Shown here: piece after piece, positions 34,301-46,784 of the stretch | Layout of the letters: each line of letters opens with the position of its first letter | How positions within the stretch are numbered: position 1 is the stretch's first letter | From: Tenrec ecaudatus | Taxonomy: Eukaryota; Chordata; Mammalia; Afrosoricida; Tenrecidae | Reading direction: 5' to 3' | Length of the DNA stretch: 64,000 nucleotides | NCBI RefSeq assembly: GCF_050624435.1 | Contig: NC_134530.1 | Coordinates: forward strand, 147,290,721 to 147,354,720 | Program-made: the position numbers and the translations under genes | The notes under the pieces: model-generated | What the model saw: the letters and a program-made list of their open reading frames with translations, nothing else | The model's database searches: none | Told to the model about the DNA's origin: nothing

Positions 34301-36124
34301 TTCTTTTAGTAGCTTGCCTAACCTTTCTCCAACATTGGACAGTACTGCCCCTTAGTTCCCCCAGGGTTTCTTTGACGATGTTGTCTTGGCTTTTTCAGGC
34401 CTTTTTCTCAGCCTCCCTTGCCCTTTTTCCTCCACATTGCTTCCCAAATTGGCTTCCTACTGTGCCTGGATTAAGTGTCCCCTCTGTGCTGCCCTGTGGC
34501 ATCCTGCACCAAATCTCTGGGAGCACCAGCCAACTGTGGGGCCTTTAGCAGGCCGCTTCCTCTTGTCTTCTAGTCTTTTAAGTCTTACAGGGCAGAGGTC
34601 AAAATGTCTCTCATTTTTGTGTGTTTTTTTGTTGTTTTAATTTCTTTTGTCCTCAGTCCTAACTCCTGGACACCATGAACAACTATTCTCAGGACTCCTT
34701 GAATGTATCTTTTTGTTTGAATGTGTTCTTGCAAAATAGTGTGTGTGCTTTAAATGGCTTGTTTTGTTCCTCTCCGCTCTCAGCACCGTGCCTTTGAGGT
34801 CTGTCCCTGCGCCCATATGTGCACATACTCCTCATCTATTGCATCTGTCTGTGGGTCACATTCCATCTACATTTTGTATCTCTCTACCTAGTATAGTCTA
34901 ATGGTACATTTTAAGTGCTGAATATGTTAACTGAATTCATCAAAGTCAAAGGGATGGCTGTTAGGGTCCCAGTGCAGACAAGCCTGGCTTTATTCCAGAC
35001 AGAATGTGTTTAAACATGTCTCTGCAGTCCGTGGATAGCTGCAGACAAGTCCTCTCAGCCGTACATTAACATTAGTCTCATTAGACTGCTTCCGGAACGC
35101 AAAAGGTCTAGTCTCCCAGTGCCTTCTAAGGTGATCTACTGGACTAGTTCAGTCCAGACAGAAGTCAGCTCAGAACGGTGTAGTGACTGGGTTAGGGGTG
35201 CCAAAGAGTTCCTCTTGAGAGAGCTTCTTAAAGGACACAGAGTGGTCATGGGCTATTATTACTGAAGAACTGAAACTGCGTTGGCGAGGAGAGAGAAGGC
35301 CCAGAAAGCATGCTCCAAGAATGTTTTTCCATGGAAACAGTGCACTTGCTTATCCTTCAAGGGGAGCAGAGACTGTCCCTAGGCGAATGCCATTGGGAAG
35401 CCTTACCCCACCCTCCCCACAGCTCTGATCTAAACCCTCAGACTGCTTTTTGTTCCACAAACACAAAGATCACTGTAACAATATGATATGAGTCCCTCAA
35501 GGAGATCACTATGTAATTTTGACATGTAAATCAAAAGGCGCAGATGTTAGGGGTAAGGGTCAGAGAGAGAAACCTCCTGCCTTCAGTAGGCAAGTGTTGA
35601 GGCCTTGGTAGGGGATATATTGACAAGCAGTGTGTATAAGAAGAGATGTTCCCCAGGACTGTGCGTAGGCCTGCCTCTCTCCTCTTCACCTAGTCCCTCT
35701 TTCTCTCTGAGTGATTTCACCAGAGCCATTGATTTCAACAGCCGGGTCACACCCTGCTTTTCTTTGTCTCCTCCCCCTCAATTCATTTATCTAAGTGCAT
35801 TTTTGACATATCTTTCAGAATATCTCCTCTCCCAATCTCCACATTCTTCCAGAAACCTGTTTGTTCTGCCTGTGTTCTCTGTTTGGATTCATGTCATCAC
35901 CAGCAACCCAGCCATCCAAGCTGAACTTCATTCAGCACACCTGTGTGCCTTCCCTTTCTCTGCCTCCGCGTCTCGTCAGCTCCCAGGCCTCCTGAATGCC
36001 CCCTGGAATATGGTGCCCCCCTTTCCTACATCTCTCCTACATTCTGCTCAGTGCTCCTCAGCATGACTTGATGTCACTGCCTAACAGATATTCTGTGTCT
36101 ACTCTCATTCCCTAAATATGCATT

Positions 36125-36420
36125 AGTATCAGTTTAATCTGGTCACTTCTCTTTATAAAAACATCGTGTGACTCCTTGCTGTCTAAAAAATTAAGTTAAA
36201 GCTCTTGCATTCAAAGCACGTTCTGACTGGCTGGGAGCGAGAGTCTCACTTCCTGCCCGCTTGCCAGCTGAAGTCTAACCTGGAGAACAAAATCATGCCT
36301 TTCCTCCTTCTCTAGGCACGCTTGAAGTGTTCCCATTGTGTGGAACACCATTTCCCTTCCCTTCCCTCTCATGCATAACTGTACCGTCACTCTTTTACAA
36401 TTGAAGTACACTTAATGTGT
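36125..36420 (-). mobile_element. Possible L2 LINE fragment
   Basis: CTGGTCACTTCTCTTTATAAA, ...TAAAGCTCTTGCATTCAAAGC and ...TTCCCATTGTGTGGAACACC are in the order seen in antisense L2. Strongly diverged. Confidence 0.4.
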
Positions 36421-36644
36421 TTTCTCTTTTTCCATTTTCTGCATGATTAATAATTATATGACCGTTTACATATTTGTACCGATAAACATCAATTTGACAG
36501 ATTACAGGAACTTTAAGATATTATTTTCTTTGCCTAACATTTATTAGTTTACACTAAACATAATTCTATGAAAGTAACTACTTCCATCTTGTTCCACACC
36601 GCATCCCAACTATCTAGAACCTAGTACACCACTGCTATCAAGCT

Positions 36645-36785
36645 GATTTTTTAAAAATTAATCATCATTTTATTGGGGGCTCTTACAGATGTCACAACAT
36701 CTTACAGTTCAGTCACACCTTACAGTTTCATACAATTGCTCCCACAGTCAGTTTCAGAACATTTTCTTTCTTCTTGAACTCCTTG
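36645..36785 (-). mobile_element. LINE type A 3' end, short
   Basis: AATCATCATTTTATTGGGGGC followed by degraded 3' UTR. Confidence 0.7.
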
Positions 36786-36963
36786 ATATCTGTCAAGTCG
36801 ATTCTGACCAATAGCAACACTTTAGGGCAAGGTAGACTTGCTCCTTAAGGGTTTCCAAGACTCTCAATCTTTACACGCACAAACAGCCCTCTCTGGTGGG
36901 TTCTGAACAGCCGATCTTGCCACAGCAGCCAGGCACATAAACTACTAGGCCACCAGGACTCCT
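36786..36963 (-). mobile_element. AfroSINE copy
   Basis: + strand TCTGTCAAGTCGATTCTGACC to TACTAGGCCACCAGGACTCC. Confidence 0.8.
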
Positions 36964-36984
36964 TGCTAAAACCTAAAAAAAAAA

Positions 36985-37177
36985 AATTCACTGCCAGTCA
37001 ATTCCAATTCACAGTAACCCTGTAGGACCGAGTAGACCTGCCCCTGTGGGTTTCTGAGACTGTAGCTATACAGACGTAGAAAGCCTCGTTGTTCTCCTAT
37101 GGAGCTGCTGGTGGCTTCAGACTGCTCACTTTCTGCCTGCAGCCCAACACATAAGCACTCCCCCACCAGGGCTCCTT
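36985..37177 (-). mobile_element. AfroSINE copy, adjacent to the previous one
   Basis: + strand AAATTCACTGCCAGTCAATTC, GACCTGCCCCTGTGGGTTTC and CACTCCCCCACCAGGGCTCC. Confidence 0.85.
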
Positions 37178-37614
37178 GAAAGTGAGGAGAATCGGGACTT
37201 CGTGAGATTGAAGAATGGGTACTTAGGACTAATCTAATCAAATGGTTTCCGGTTGTTAGGTCATATTTTTTAGAAGCAAGGCTTCACTATAGTAGTATAA
37301 TGTCATAACTTTCACTACTGTTGTTGATCATTTTATTTAATGGCATTATTTATATTTCACCTTGTACTCAGAAGGAACCATTTGTTCCTTGGCCAGGAAA
37401 TCATCATTTTGTGTTAAGTTTCCAGGTTTGTCATTTAAAGAAACATTTTAGTGCACCATTACTCTGAAAATTAAAGACAGTCTTGGGTTGGATTACTTGG
37501 AATTAATGGTAGCGGTGGTCAATGTGCACGTGCTTGATTTCACCATATATTCAATGCCTTACGATAGCGATGACCATTGCCAGTTCACATGCAAAATGAT
37601 AAACACGCAGCCAG

Positions 37615-38065
37615 TTGACTTGTTCCACTGAGCATATCTGCTGCAAAGGACCCGTGCGTGCTAACGAGCAGAGATGTCACTTTGAGGAAGACCAAGGCTG
37701 CCAGGCCCAAGCTGCGATGTGTCCTTTGCTTGGTGTGCTTGTGAAAGCTGAAGTGAGGGGGAATACCAAAGGAGAGTTGGTGCACCTGCAGTACGGTGTT
37801 GCCGGAGAATATTGAATAAACCGGGACGGCCGGAAGAATGCGCAGATCTGGCTCGGTAGAAGAGCCCGAGTGCGCCTTGGAGACGGGGTTGATGAGACTT
37901 TCCCTCACACTCGGTCCCTGGGGTAGAACCTTCTGCTTGGTAGAAGGTCAGCAACAGAAGAGGAAGCCCCTCAGCAAGTTGATCGACACAGTGGCCTGCA
38001 GTATAGCTATAGTGGTGCCGCTGGCGCAGGACGTGCAGTTTGTTCCCTGGGCATGAGAACGGCTC
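37615..38065 (+). mobile_element. RTE/BovB-like LINE 3' part, sense, decayed reverse transcriptase end
   Basis: GATGTCACTTTGAGGAAGACC..GGCTGCCAGGCCCAAGCTGC, then GTGTTGCCGGAGAATATTGAA, GAGCCCGAGTGCGCCTTGGAG and CAAGTTGATCGACACAGTGG follow the C-terminal coding end of the afrotherian RTE element. Stops and frameshifts make it inactive. It is CpG-richer than its surroundings, so CpG decay is incomplete. Confidence 0.65.
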
Positions 38066-41000
38066 CTCGGCGCTAGCAGCAATAGCAGCCATGCCCTGGT
38101 GGTCTGTCGGCCTTCTCCTGCTCAGTCTCTGCTTCACTGCCACCCCCTGTGTCCTCGCAGCATGGTTCCCACCCCTTGTGTGTGCACAGAGAAGGCTCTG
38201 TCTACACCAGGCTCCCAGCGTGGCCGTCCCTCTCCATCCTCTGCCTTCTTCCCACCTGGCATTGTGGAAATTCTGTCGGCCTCCCAGCATTCGGTGTACA
38301 GTGGATCTGAGAGAGGCAGACGCTAGGGCACTGCTGCCTTAGGTTGGGCATCTGGCAGGTTTTCTGCCTTTGTCTGATAGGATGCAGTCTTGCCACTTTT
38401 CTATTGCTTCTTTTAGTGAAAAATATTTTGGGTTTTCCTTCTCTGACAGGTTTCTGACTTATATGGTTCAGCTTTCCCAGGTTTGCTTGTATAATTGCCA
38501 ATGACCTTGCACCTTCTCTTTGCCCACCTTCGCAAAGACAAAAGACTCCAAAACCAACTGAGTTTCCCCGCCTCCCCTCTCCCCCATACACTTCTTGTTA
38601 ACCGAACCAGATGTTTACCATGAACACTTTCTAGTTCACAGCCAAGCTAAGGACCTCTTCCTCCCATTCCAGAACCTTCCATTTGAGCCACTTGTTCCTT
38701 GCCAGGTTTCCTTGTAGTACCCGTCTGTTTCTATTTCATGAACCATGCTTCAGAGAAGACCCACGCCACAATTAAAGAGCTGCACAAATTCCCCCAAATA
38801 GAGGAAGAAGCCATTCTTTTGCATCTTTTTTTAGTATTTTCACCCGGAAGTTAGTTTCTGTGCTGTTAATAATGATGTGTTAAAGAGCCTGAACAAATCT
38901 CTAGTAAAAGGGTTTTTCAAGTTCACCAGGTTACGCACAAGTCTGTAGACCAGGGTCTTTGGAGACACTTTCTGGGTTGTGTGCACCACCCCACCTCCAC
39001 CAACAATGGGGCTGTTTCCTGTGATTCATGAATGTACTGATGGTCTCATTTGTCTGCCAGAGCCCACCCACTTCCAGGGCTGACCTTTTCCTTCCTATTT
39101 CCTCAGGAGTGTACGGCCTGGGTCTTAGAAAGTTCTGATCAAATAAATTGTACTTGGTGTTCCTCTAAACATTCGTGATACTGTTTAGAAAACATCTAAT
39201 CTAGGAGAGGCTGCTAATCCTCCCTTTGTTTAAATGTTTTCTAAACAATGTCATTAATGTTTGTTGCTAGTCCTTAAACTTGTCTGGCAAATGTTAAAGT
39301 TGAGAAGAGGTCTCCTCCTCTCATCTCCTGCATCATTCAGCATACACAAACATACATGAATCTCTGGAAGCACCATGTAGAGTACCCGGTAAACTTGAAG
39401 TCTTCCTACAAGCACCTTTAAATGGGACCCTGTGAATGATAAAGAGCTGGGAGCAAACCTTTGTTAACAAAATAGCAATAGAAGAAGAAGAAAAATATGT
39501 GAGAAAGCCCCTTGTTAGGAAGGGGAAAATAATGAAAATGGGAAATCTTTGCATTTAATAGTTATACTAGATATATCCGGGGGCAGTGAGTCATTTATTA
39601 CGGCTCTTCTAGCCAGAGTCTCTAACTCCAAATGAGATTTCCCTGCATGGTCTGCTAAGAAGGTGAGGGGTAGGGGGTGCAGATATTGGTAGAGTTCACC
39701 TGTGAGTAATTGGGAATAGGGGCCTTGGAGTGTCTTCCTGCTATGTATAAAATGAGCCCTCAGAAAAAGGGTCTCTCTGAGGAGGGGTCTCATTACCAGC
39801 AAGAGCACAGGAGTGGAATGCACCCTCTGGACCCAAGATCTCTGCACAGTGAACCTCTTGGATCCAGAAAACAGCTATCACATCAGAGGAGCAGTGGCAG
39901 AACCAGGAGCTGGAACGTGGAACAGACTTCCCAACCAGTGGAGCAAGGAGAGCCACATGTTTTTGTGCAGGAGGCTGTCTTGCAGAGTGGGGTGCCTCTG
40001 GGCACTTAATTGGAGATGTTGGGCTTGCTGACCCACAAAAGTGGAGCTGAGTACTTTTGGGGCTGAGCCTTACTGGAGTAGGGTGCCTCTGGGTACTTAA
40101 TTCAGGGAGCTGGGCTTGCTGACCCACAGAGCTTGAGCTGAATGCCTTCGGGTAGAGGCTTTCAGTGGAGAAGTACACCCCTGTGGGCACTCATTAGCAG
40201 ACCTAAAAGAACTTTGCCACAAGTCCTGATAAAGAACTTTATCCTGAGCTTTTCATCATGATTTCATGCTTTCATCATGATTTTTTTCCTGTGAGGTCTG
40301 TGTAGTCGTTGTAATGATTATCAGAACCCAGAAAGTTACAATGGAGGATATTAATTTAGATTACTCTATGTAAATACCTAATTGACTGTATTATGCCAAA
40401 AAACACCAAAACCTCTTCCAGATTAATCAAGAAAGAGTGGCAGCGAAGGTGCTTTAGGCTACCCAGGTTCCTAGTACATTTATAGTGTTCTGTTGCTTCA
40501 GAGTCATCTGAGGGTTTGTGCATTTTGCTTTCCTTCTAGTACAGATTTCCTGACTACAAGTTTGAGAGCCAAATCTGCAGGTGGGACCCTAGAAGTCATT
40601 GGGCCTAAAATCAAGTGAGAAATTTATTCTAAACTTGAGTGATTGAACAGAGTCAGAGTACATACTGTATGTCAGGCACTGCGGGAGGCGTTTTCCAGTA
40701 CACCTTTCATTTTTGCAGCAGACCTATTAGGCTACGACTGTTTCACAGGTGACAGTCCCAGTTCTAGTACACTCTTGAGCACAAAAAAGTCCTAACGGAA
40801 ATCAGGGTATGGGAAAGACTAGATTTGAGAAGATAGCACAAATGCTTAGTGTTAAGAGAAAGGAGTACTGGGTTTTCAATAATAGATTCAAAATATTTTT
40901 AAATCGGGGTTTCTTTTTTCTTTCACGTCTATGTTGAATTTTGTATTATTTCCCCAAAATAAGGTTTCAAAATGAAGTTCAAGTGAGACTCAATCCTTTT

Positions 41001-41690
41001 TTGTCAATGTTGTTGACATGTCGTTTTCTTTCAGCAAAGGGTATTCTTGTTGTGTTATCATTATTGTCCTAAGTGGTTGGTTTCTCTCCAGTTGCTCAGA
41101 CAGCTATTTATAGCAGGACTCCAGAGTGTGAGTTACTGAAGACTAATAGATTCAGCTTGGTGTGAAAAGGACGCTTTTTAACTTGTTTTAGTAGCATTAC
41201 CAAAAACCATACTAGGATCCTGTTCTTTTGTATTTCTGAATCCCTAGCATAGAGGGACTTTTTTAAAAGACTCACAAAGTTCACTTCGGAATTATCTCAT
41301 AAATGGCAAAGGTGAATCCTACCTAGTTCACTTATGGTACCAGCTGGTGTCTTAAAATTTGAATAAAAACCCTGATTAAATGAGCCTTGCTCTTCATATC
41401 AGTGATGGTCATCCAAAGAATGAAGAGACAGATAATAAAGAGACTGACTACCAACATTGAGATTAGGAGATAGATATGAGGGAGGTTCAAAACGTGCAGG
41501 AGAAAAAAATCCAGGATCTCTTTTAATTCCATTTTTCTATGATTTTCTAACTCCCACACGTGTGTGTGTTCATTGTAAACATGGTTACTGAAGAATGTGT
41601 ATGTATCTCCTTAATCTTAAAGTAGGAAATATATATATTTGTCATATATATATACATATATATTGGAAACGTGTTCACTGAAAAACAATA
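38066..41690. other. Mostly unassigned intronic stretch
   Basis: Apart from a MIR-like fragment at 40665-40760 (CTGTATGTCAGGCACTGCGG) and the 92-bp duplication at 39983-40152, I recognise no repeat family and no exon. Confidence 0.4.
39983..40152. repeat. Imperfect ~92-bp tandem duplication
   Basis: GGGTGCCTCTGGGCACTTAAT..GGGCTTGCTGACCCACAAAA recurs as GGGTGCCTCTGGGTACTTAAT..GGGCTTGCTGACCCACAGAG, with the same order of flanking words. Confidence 0.8.
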
Positions 41691-41692
41691 TA

Positions 41693-41775
41693 AGAGGTCT
41701 TTAAAAAGTTTGTGGGGAAATGTAATTGAATGATAATGGGATCTTTCCACAAAAGTTTGAAGCCCCCCCCCTTAA
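41693..41775. mobile_element. ~80-bp MITE copy
   Basis: GAGGTCTTTAAAAAGTTTGTG left end and CCACAAAAGTTTGAAGCCCCC right end. Confidence 0.6.
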
Positions 41776-41949
41776 TAGCTATAGCTCTTCATCTTAAAGT
41801 GGGGAATATTTATACATACACAGTGCTCACATGTATGCATCTAGTCAAAACTGGGCGACTGAATACATATGTATACACACACTAATCTGAAAGTAGGAAA
41901 TCAATATATAGATTGTATTTAAAGAGAAAATATAGGTAGATACACACAA

Positions 41950-42012
41950 AGAGAGCTTCAAAAAGTTCATGGGAAAATTGCATTCTCTTTTAATTCCATT
42001 TTCTCCTCATAT
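41950..42012. mobile_element. MITE half, interrupted by AfroSINE
   Basis: GAGCTTCAAAAAGTTCATGGG and TCTCTTTTAATTCCATTTTC; the right end is missing just before the SINE at 42025. Confidence 0.55.
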
Positions 42013-42024
42013 ACATATATGTAA

Positions 42025-42210
42025 GGCCAGCTCACTATAGCAACCCTATAGGACAGAATAGAACTGCCCCTTTGGGTTTCCAAGGCTATAAATCTTTATG
42101 GGAGTAGAAAGCTCCATCTTTCTCCTACAAAATGGCTGGTGGGTTCAAACTGCTGACCTTGTAGTTAGCAGCCCAGCATGGAACCACTACCACCACACCA
42201 CGGCTCCTCT
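42025..42210 (-). mobile_element. AfroSINE copy
   Basis: + strand CAACCCTATAGGACAGAATAG, CCTTTGGGTTTCCAAGGCTA and CTGACCTTGTAGTTAGCAGC, ending CACCACACCACGGCTCC. Confidence 0.85.
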
Positions 42211-42220
42211 CTCTAGAAAG

Positions 42221-42300
42221 AGACGCTTCGAAAAAGTTCGTGAAGAGATTCCGTTGTCTTTTAATTATTTGTCCATGAGCTTTTTGAAGCAAGCCCCCTC
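42221..42300. mobile_element. ~80-bp MITE copy
   Basis: GCTTCGAAAAAGTTCGTGAAG left end, TGTCTTTTAATTATTTGTCC core and CATGAGCTTTTTGAAGCAAG right end. Confidence 0.65.
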
Positions 42301-42560
42301 TAAGCTTGGTCGTTGAAATATCTCCTAGTCTCAAAAAAGTAGGAAATAAATTTATATTACATATAAAATATAATGAGTATAAAATATTGGTGTCAGGAGC
42401 GAAGACTGCCTCATTTTCCTTTTGAAGGTGGTAGTAGCGAAGCTGAGCATTTGGAGAGCAAGCCTGGCACACTCCGCGGAGGATTCGTGGTTTTATGGTC
42501 CGCTCTGTGTGTGTGTGGCCTTCAGCTTGTGACGGTAAAAAGTGAATGAGTTAACAATGA

Positions 42561-42593
42561 CGTGTGTGTATGTGTGTGTGTGTGTGTGTGTGT
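42561..42593. repeat. GT microsatellite
   Basis: GTGTGTGTATGTGTGTG... run. Confidence 0.95.
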
Positions 42594-42599
42594 TGTCTG

Positions 42600-44944
42600 C
42601 CTCAGTGATACCTTCTTTCGCTGGATCTGTTGTCTAACCAACCAATTATTTTCCTGTTGTCTGAAATGAAAACCACCATGTTTTCAGACAACGTCAGGGT
42701 TTCCTCTCAGGTTAAGTCTACATTTTCACTAATGTGAAAAGAATAAGATAACAAAATGATAGATTTTAGCTGTGTGACCAACCCCCACTCCCAAAGAAGT
42801 CATTTAAAATTTCTTATAAGCATGAAAACTCAGTCCTGACCATTCTGAATAGAGTACGCGGTCTTTATGTGATGACCTGATCGGTAAAAGCATAACCAGC
42901 TGTTCACCAAGTGATGGCTGAGGTTCGCGCCCTTATTTAATCCCTCCGACACTTGGCAAGGGCGTGTCTGTGTGGCCAGGAGAACCTCAGAAGTGACCGT
43001 GTGCCCTTCCAAGACTAGCTGATACCAACAGCCCTGGGATTGTCGTCCTGGTGCTGCCCTCCCTGTCTCGGCCTCTCGCTCCCCATTTGCTCTGTGAAAA
43101 GCGGGTGTGGCGGGGGGTGACAAGGAACCAAGACCTCGGCTGGCAGCCACGTGGGTTAGCGTGGCATTAGTCACCAGTCTCGCTCCTGCCTTCACGGTGG
43201 CTGACTGCCCCTCTGGCCAGCAGCTTCACTGCACCCTGAGCCAGGACCTTCCGACTAAACCCCACCCAGATTCCTGACCCGCAGAAACCTTGAAAGGTAA
43301 GAGATGTCGGTAGCTCTGTGGGTTTCGTAGTAAAAGTTGTCATCGGTGACCCTGTTAAGCACAGTGTATACGGCTCTCGTCACACAATTCCCCTGAGTCA
43401 TTAAGCTGCCCTTTCTCATATTACAGTACAGTAAATGCAGGCATGGGTTCACATTGCACGTGGGCTCCGTACTAGAATGGATTTTAAAATGTTGTGTGAG
43501 AAAGAGCCTTTTTGGGGGGATTGTTCCCCACATCCTTTTCATTTGAAGTAGAGCCTCTAATTTTGCAGAACTCATAATTACTAAACAAGTGATAATGGGG
43601 ACTAACTACTTCAGAGAAAAGAGACAGCCAAACCACTGTTCTCAGTCCAAGACCTCAGCAAAGAAATGCCTTCACCCTGTAGTGTCTTAATGATATTGGA
43701 TCAGCACAGTATGGATTTTAAAAAGTCACGTTTGTGAGGGCTCAGAACTATGGACTCAAGCCTAAGAGACGGCTTCTCACAGATCTGATCGGAAATGCGT
43801 CAGGAGCTGTGCTCTGGGTTCTCGCTCCTCCCTCCGGCTTTCTCAGCCTGCCTGGGAAGAGAAGCGCTGTGAAAATGTTTGGGTTTGCTCTAGGTCCTTG
43901 CTGCCCTACTGAGCCAGTTGGAGCCCTAGCAGTCATCCCTTTGCCGGCAGTGACCTTACAGGAAAGGCTGTAGAGAGGACATGTGGCCACTGGGCAAGGG
44001 GACTTCCAACTGCTTACAGAGACTCTTTCCCTTGGTGCTTTGGTTAAGCAGTTTTCTAAACCTACATTTGCCCTTGGTCGTGAAGAGCGACAAACAGATG
44101 TGCTCTTTGGATCCTAGGTCATCCGCCGCGTGTTTTCATACCAGTTCTTTGAAGAAACAGAAACACTGAGCAGCCCTCCGTTGTCGGAGACCATTGCTGC
44201 TTAAAATATAGCTAAAACCTTGCTGTTTTGTGTGACGGGTTTAGAAACATAAAAGTAGCTGATGACAGTCTTAGCCTTTCCTTTCTCCATCCAAAATGGA
44301 CTAGAAGTTATGTTGCAATTTCACTGAGAATTTCCCAATTTTTAGCTGGGAGCTGGGGAGAAAAGGAATTTTGTCCTGGGCTCTGCGGTGCAAGTCCCCC
44401 ATCCGTGGGCGCACACCGTCAGTAAGGGCTCTCACTCTCCCCATTTCCTGTGTGCACATACTATCCAAGCACCCCCAACGTTTTCCTCCCTGAGCTGGCT
44501 GAAGTCGATCCAGAAGGCCGGCACAGGCTGCTCACGGCTCTGGACATTTGCGCGCTGTTCCACCCTCGTCTGTAGAGGCAGGCTGAGTGATCCCTGCAGC
44601 TGAGCTTGACCGAGACAGGCTTCTCTGTGTTGGCGCCACAAGGGAGGCTGCAAACCATGGTGAGAAGGGAACCCTGTGTTAGGTCCTATTTTTTTTTTTT
44701 TTACCAGTTTAGCTTTTGCTTGTTTGTTTTTTTTAATTAAAGCTTAGCCATTGCATAGTGAATTTCCTTTTCTCTTTTCCCTCCAAAGGGGTCCCCGTTT
44801 ATGAGTGGTTAGTGGTAAGAAAATGTAGCTTCTGATGAAAGTTTAAAAAATCAGCAAGTGACAGTACTTTTCATAACTAAATATAATGTGAGAGCTTAAG
44901 TTATGTAGTACTTAGCTGTAGCTTTACAGAAAGTGTACTCGACC
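42600..44944. other. Unassigned intronic stretch, GC-richer in its second half
   Basis: No repeat family and no exon recognised. The ORFs here (for example 43255-43575, minus) show no family resemblance. Confidence 0.4.
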
Positions 44945-45172
44945 CTGTATTACAGGCGTCCTCAAACTGTGGCCCACGGGCCACATGCGGCCCCTAGGAC
45001 ATTTATCCGGCCCCCCATTTGTTTTTTTACTTCAAAATAAGATATGTGTAGTGGGCATAGGAATTTGTTCATAGTTTTGTTTTTTTTTAACTATAGTCCG
45101 GCCCTCCTAATGGGTCTGAGGGACAGTGAACTGGCCCCCTGTTTAAAAAGTTTGAGGACCCTTGCTGTATTG
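44945..45172. mobile_element. 212-bp hAT-type non-autonomous element with 8-bp TSD
   Basis: The element 44953-45164 begins CAGGCGTCCTCAAACTGTGG and ends AAGTTTGAGGACCCTTG, which are inverted repeats. The flanks CTGTATTA (44945-44952) and CTGTATTG (45165-45172) match at 7 of 8 bases with TA at the centre. It differs from SPIN in sequence and resembles an OposCharlie-like or related hAT family; the exact name is uncertain. Confidence 0.85.
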
Positions 45173-45237
45173 AAACTTTATATATTTTTCCGCCCACCCC
45201 CAACTTGGTAAAACGTGTGAGGAAATGTCTTCTTCAC

Positions 45238-46005
45238 CTTTTTTTTAATAAATCATTTTATTGGGGGCTCTTACAGCTCTTATAACAATCCATACATCAA
45301 TTGTATCAAACACATTAGTTCATGTGTTGCCATCATTTTCAAAATAGATTCTTTCTGTTTGAGCCCTTGGTATCTTCATCTTTACCCTCCTCCCCCCATG
45401 TCCCCACCCTCATGATAAATTATAAATTATTATTTCCATAGCTTACACCGTCCACTGTCTCCCTTTGCCCATGTTACTGTTGTTCAGCCCCCTGGGGAGG
45501 TGGCGGGGGTGGGGGAGGGGTAATACACCCATCACTGTAGTCAGTTTCCTGTTTGTGCCCCTTCTCCCCTTGCCTTCCCCCCTACCCTCATGGTATCGCT
45601 ACTCCCATTACTGGTTCTGAAAGGCTTATCTGTCCTGTATTCCCTGTGTTGGTCGAGAGTTCTTATCTGTACCAGTGTACATGCTCTGGTCTAGCCGGAT
45701 TTGTAAGGTAGAACTGGGGTCATGATAGTAGTGGGGGTGGGGGGAGCATTTAAGAACTAGAGGACCAGATCCATCGGTGCTATACTGCGGCACCGTGACT
45801 TCCTCGTTCTTTGCTTGTGACCCTTCTGTGAGGGGGTGTCCAATTGTCTACAGATGGGCTTTGGGTCTCTTCTCCAACCCCCATCATTTGCATCAACATA
45901 TTTGTTTGTTTGGGGTCTTCTGATGCCTGATACCTTATCCCATCAACACTTCATGATCACATAGGCAGGTGTGTTTCTTTCATGTGGGCTTTGTGGTTGA
46001 GGAAG
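45238..46005 (-). mobile_element. LINE type A 3' end, long copy (~770 bp)
   Basis: AATCATTTTATTGGGGGCTC, then CTCATGATAAATTATAAATT, CTCATGGTATCGCTACTCCC, TACATGCTCTGGTCTAGCCG, GACCCTTCTGTGAGGGGGTG, TGATGCCTGATACCTTATCC and TTTCATGTGGGCTTTGTGG in antisense order. Confidence 0.85.
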
Positions 46006-46784
46006 CTTCTTAAGTTTAGGCAGTGAGGTCTGTGTCAGTGTCAGTCTGTTTACCCACCTGTGACATTTGATGCTCATGAAGTAGTAAGTACTTCAAGCAC
46101 TTGCCAGCAAAGAGATGCGGGAAGTGGGAGAATGTCTCCTACTTTGCTCCTGATCTGTAGACACACACACAGCTACACACAGCTTGGTACCCAGGCCCCC
46201 AGGCCAAGCACCGGTCATCATCCCCTGCTCACCTATCTCATCCCCAAAGCCCTGTAAGCCCTGCAGAGGCAGGAAGGAGCAGAAGGTGACAGCTGAACGG
46301 AGACTGAAGGAGGCGGGTGGAAGCAGGGCGTTTGCCTGCCGCTCTGGCTGTGAGTTCCTCGGTCCTCTTGACCCATCACTGATCCAAGTGACGGTCAGTC
46401 TGAGGCTGCAATGTGATCATAGTTATTGTAGCAGTCTGCGCTTATCTAGAGACACCTTGTTAGGCCTCTCAATAGGTACACTCATCATGGTCATGCTTAA
46501 CATATTTGGGGAATGTGAGAATCACAATGCAGACAGAAAAGATGAGGTGGACCTGCTGGTCCTGGAAGCAGTCCTAAGTAGACATGGCGTGATGGCTAAC
46601 GACACACCGAGTTTAACTCCCGATTCTCACAGCTTGCTAGATGGGTGACTGGGAACAAGTGACTAAAGCTTTCACCTACCAAAGAGATATGAAGACATCA
46701 CCTTACAGAACTGTTAGATGTCAATAAATCCATCGGAACATAAACACTAGAACAGTGAGTCCTTAGCTGGGTTTCTGTGTTAGA

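Noticed and set aside
34147..34548. 133-codon ORF containing a long Thr-His repeat
   Set aside because: The repeat is only the translated CA microsatellite inside the SPIN-like element.
37661..38290. 209-codon minus-strand ORF
   Set aside because: It lies opposite a sense RTE-type LINE fragment and its right-hand flank; a chance frame with no recognisable domain.
46184..46648. 154-codon + strand ORF
   Set aside because: Low-similarity translation without domain features in intronic DNA just upstream of repeat family C.
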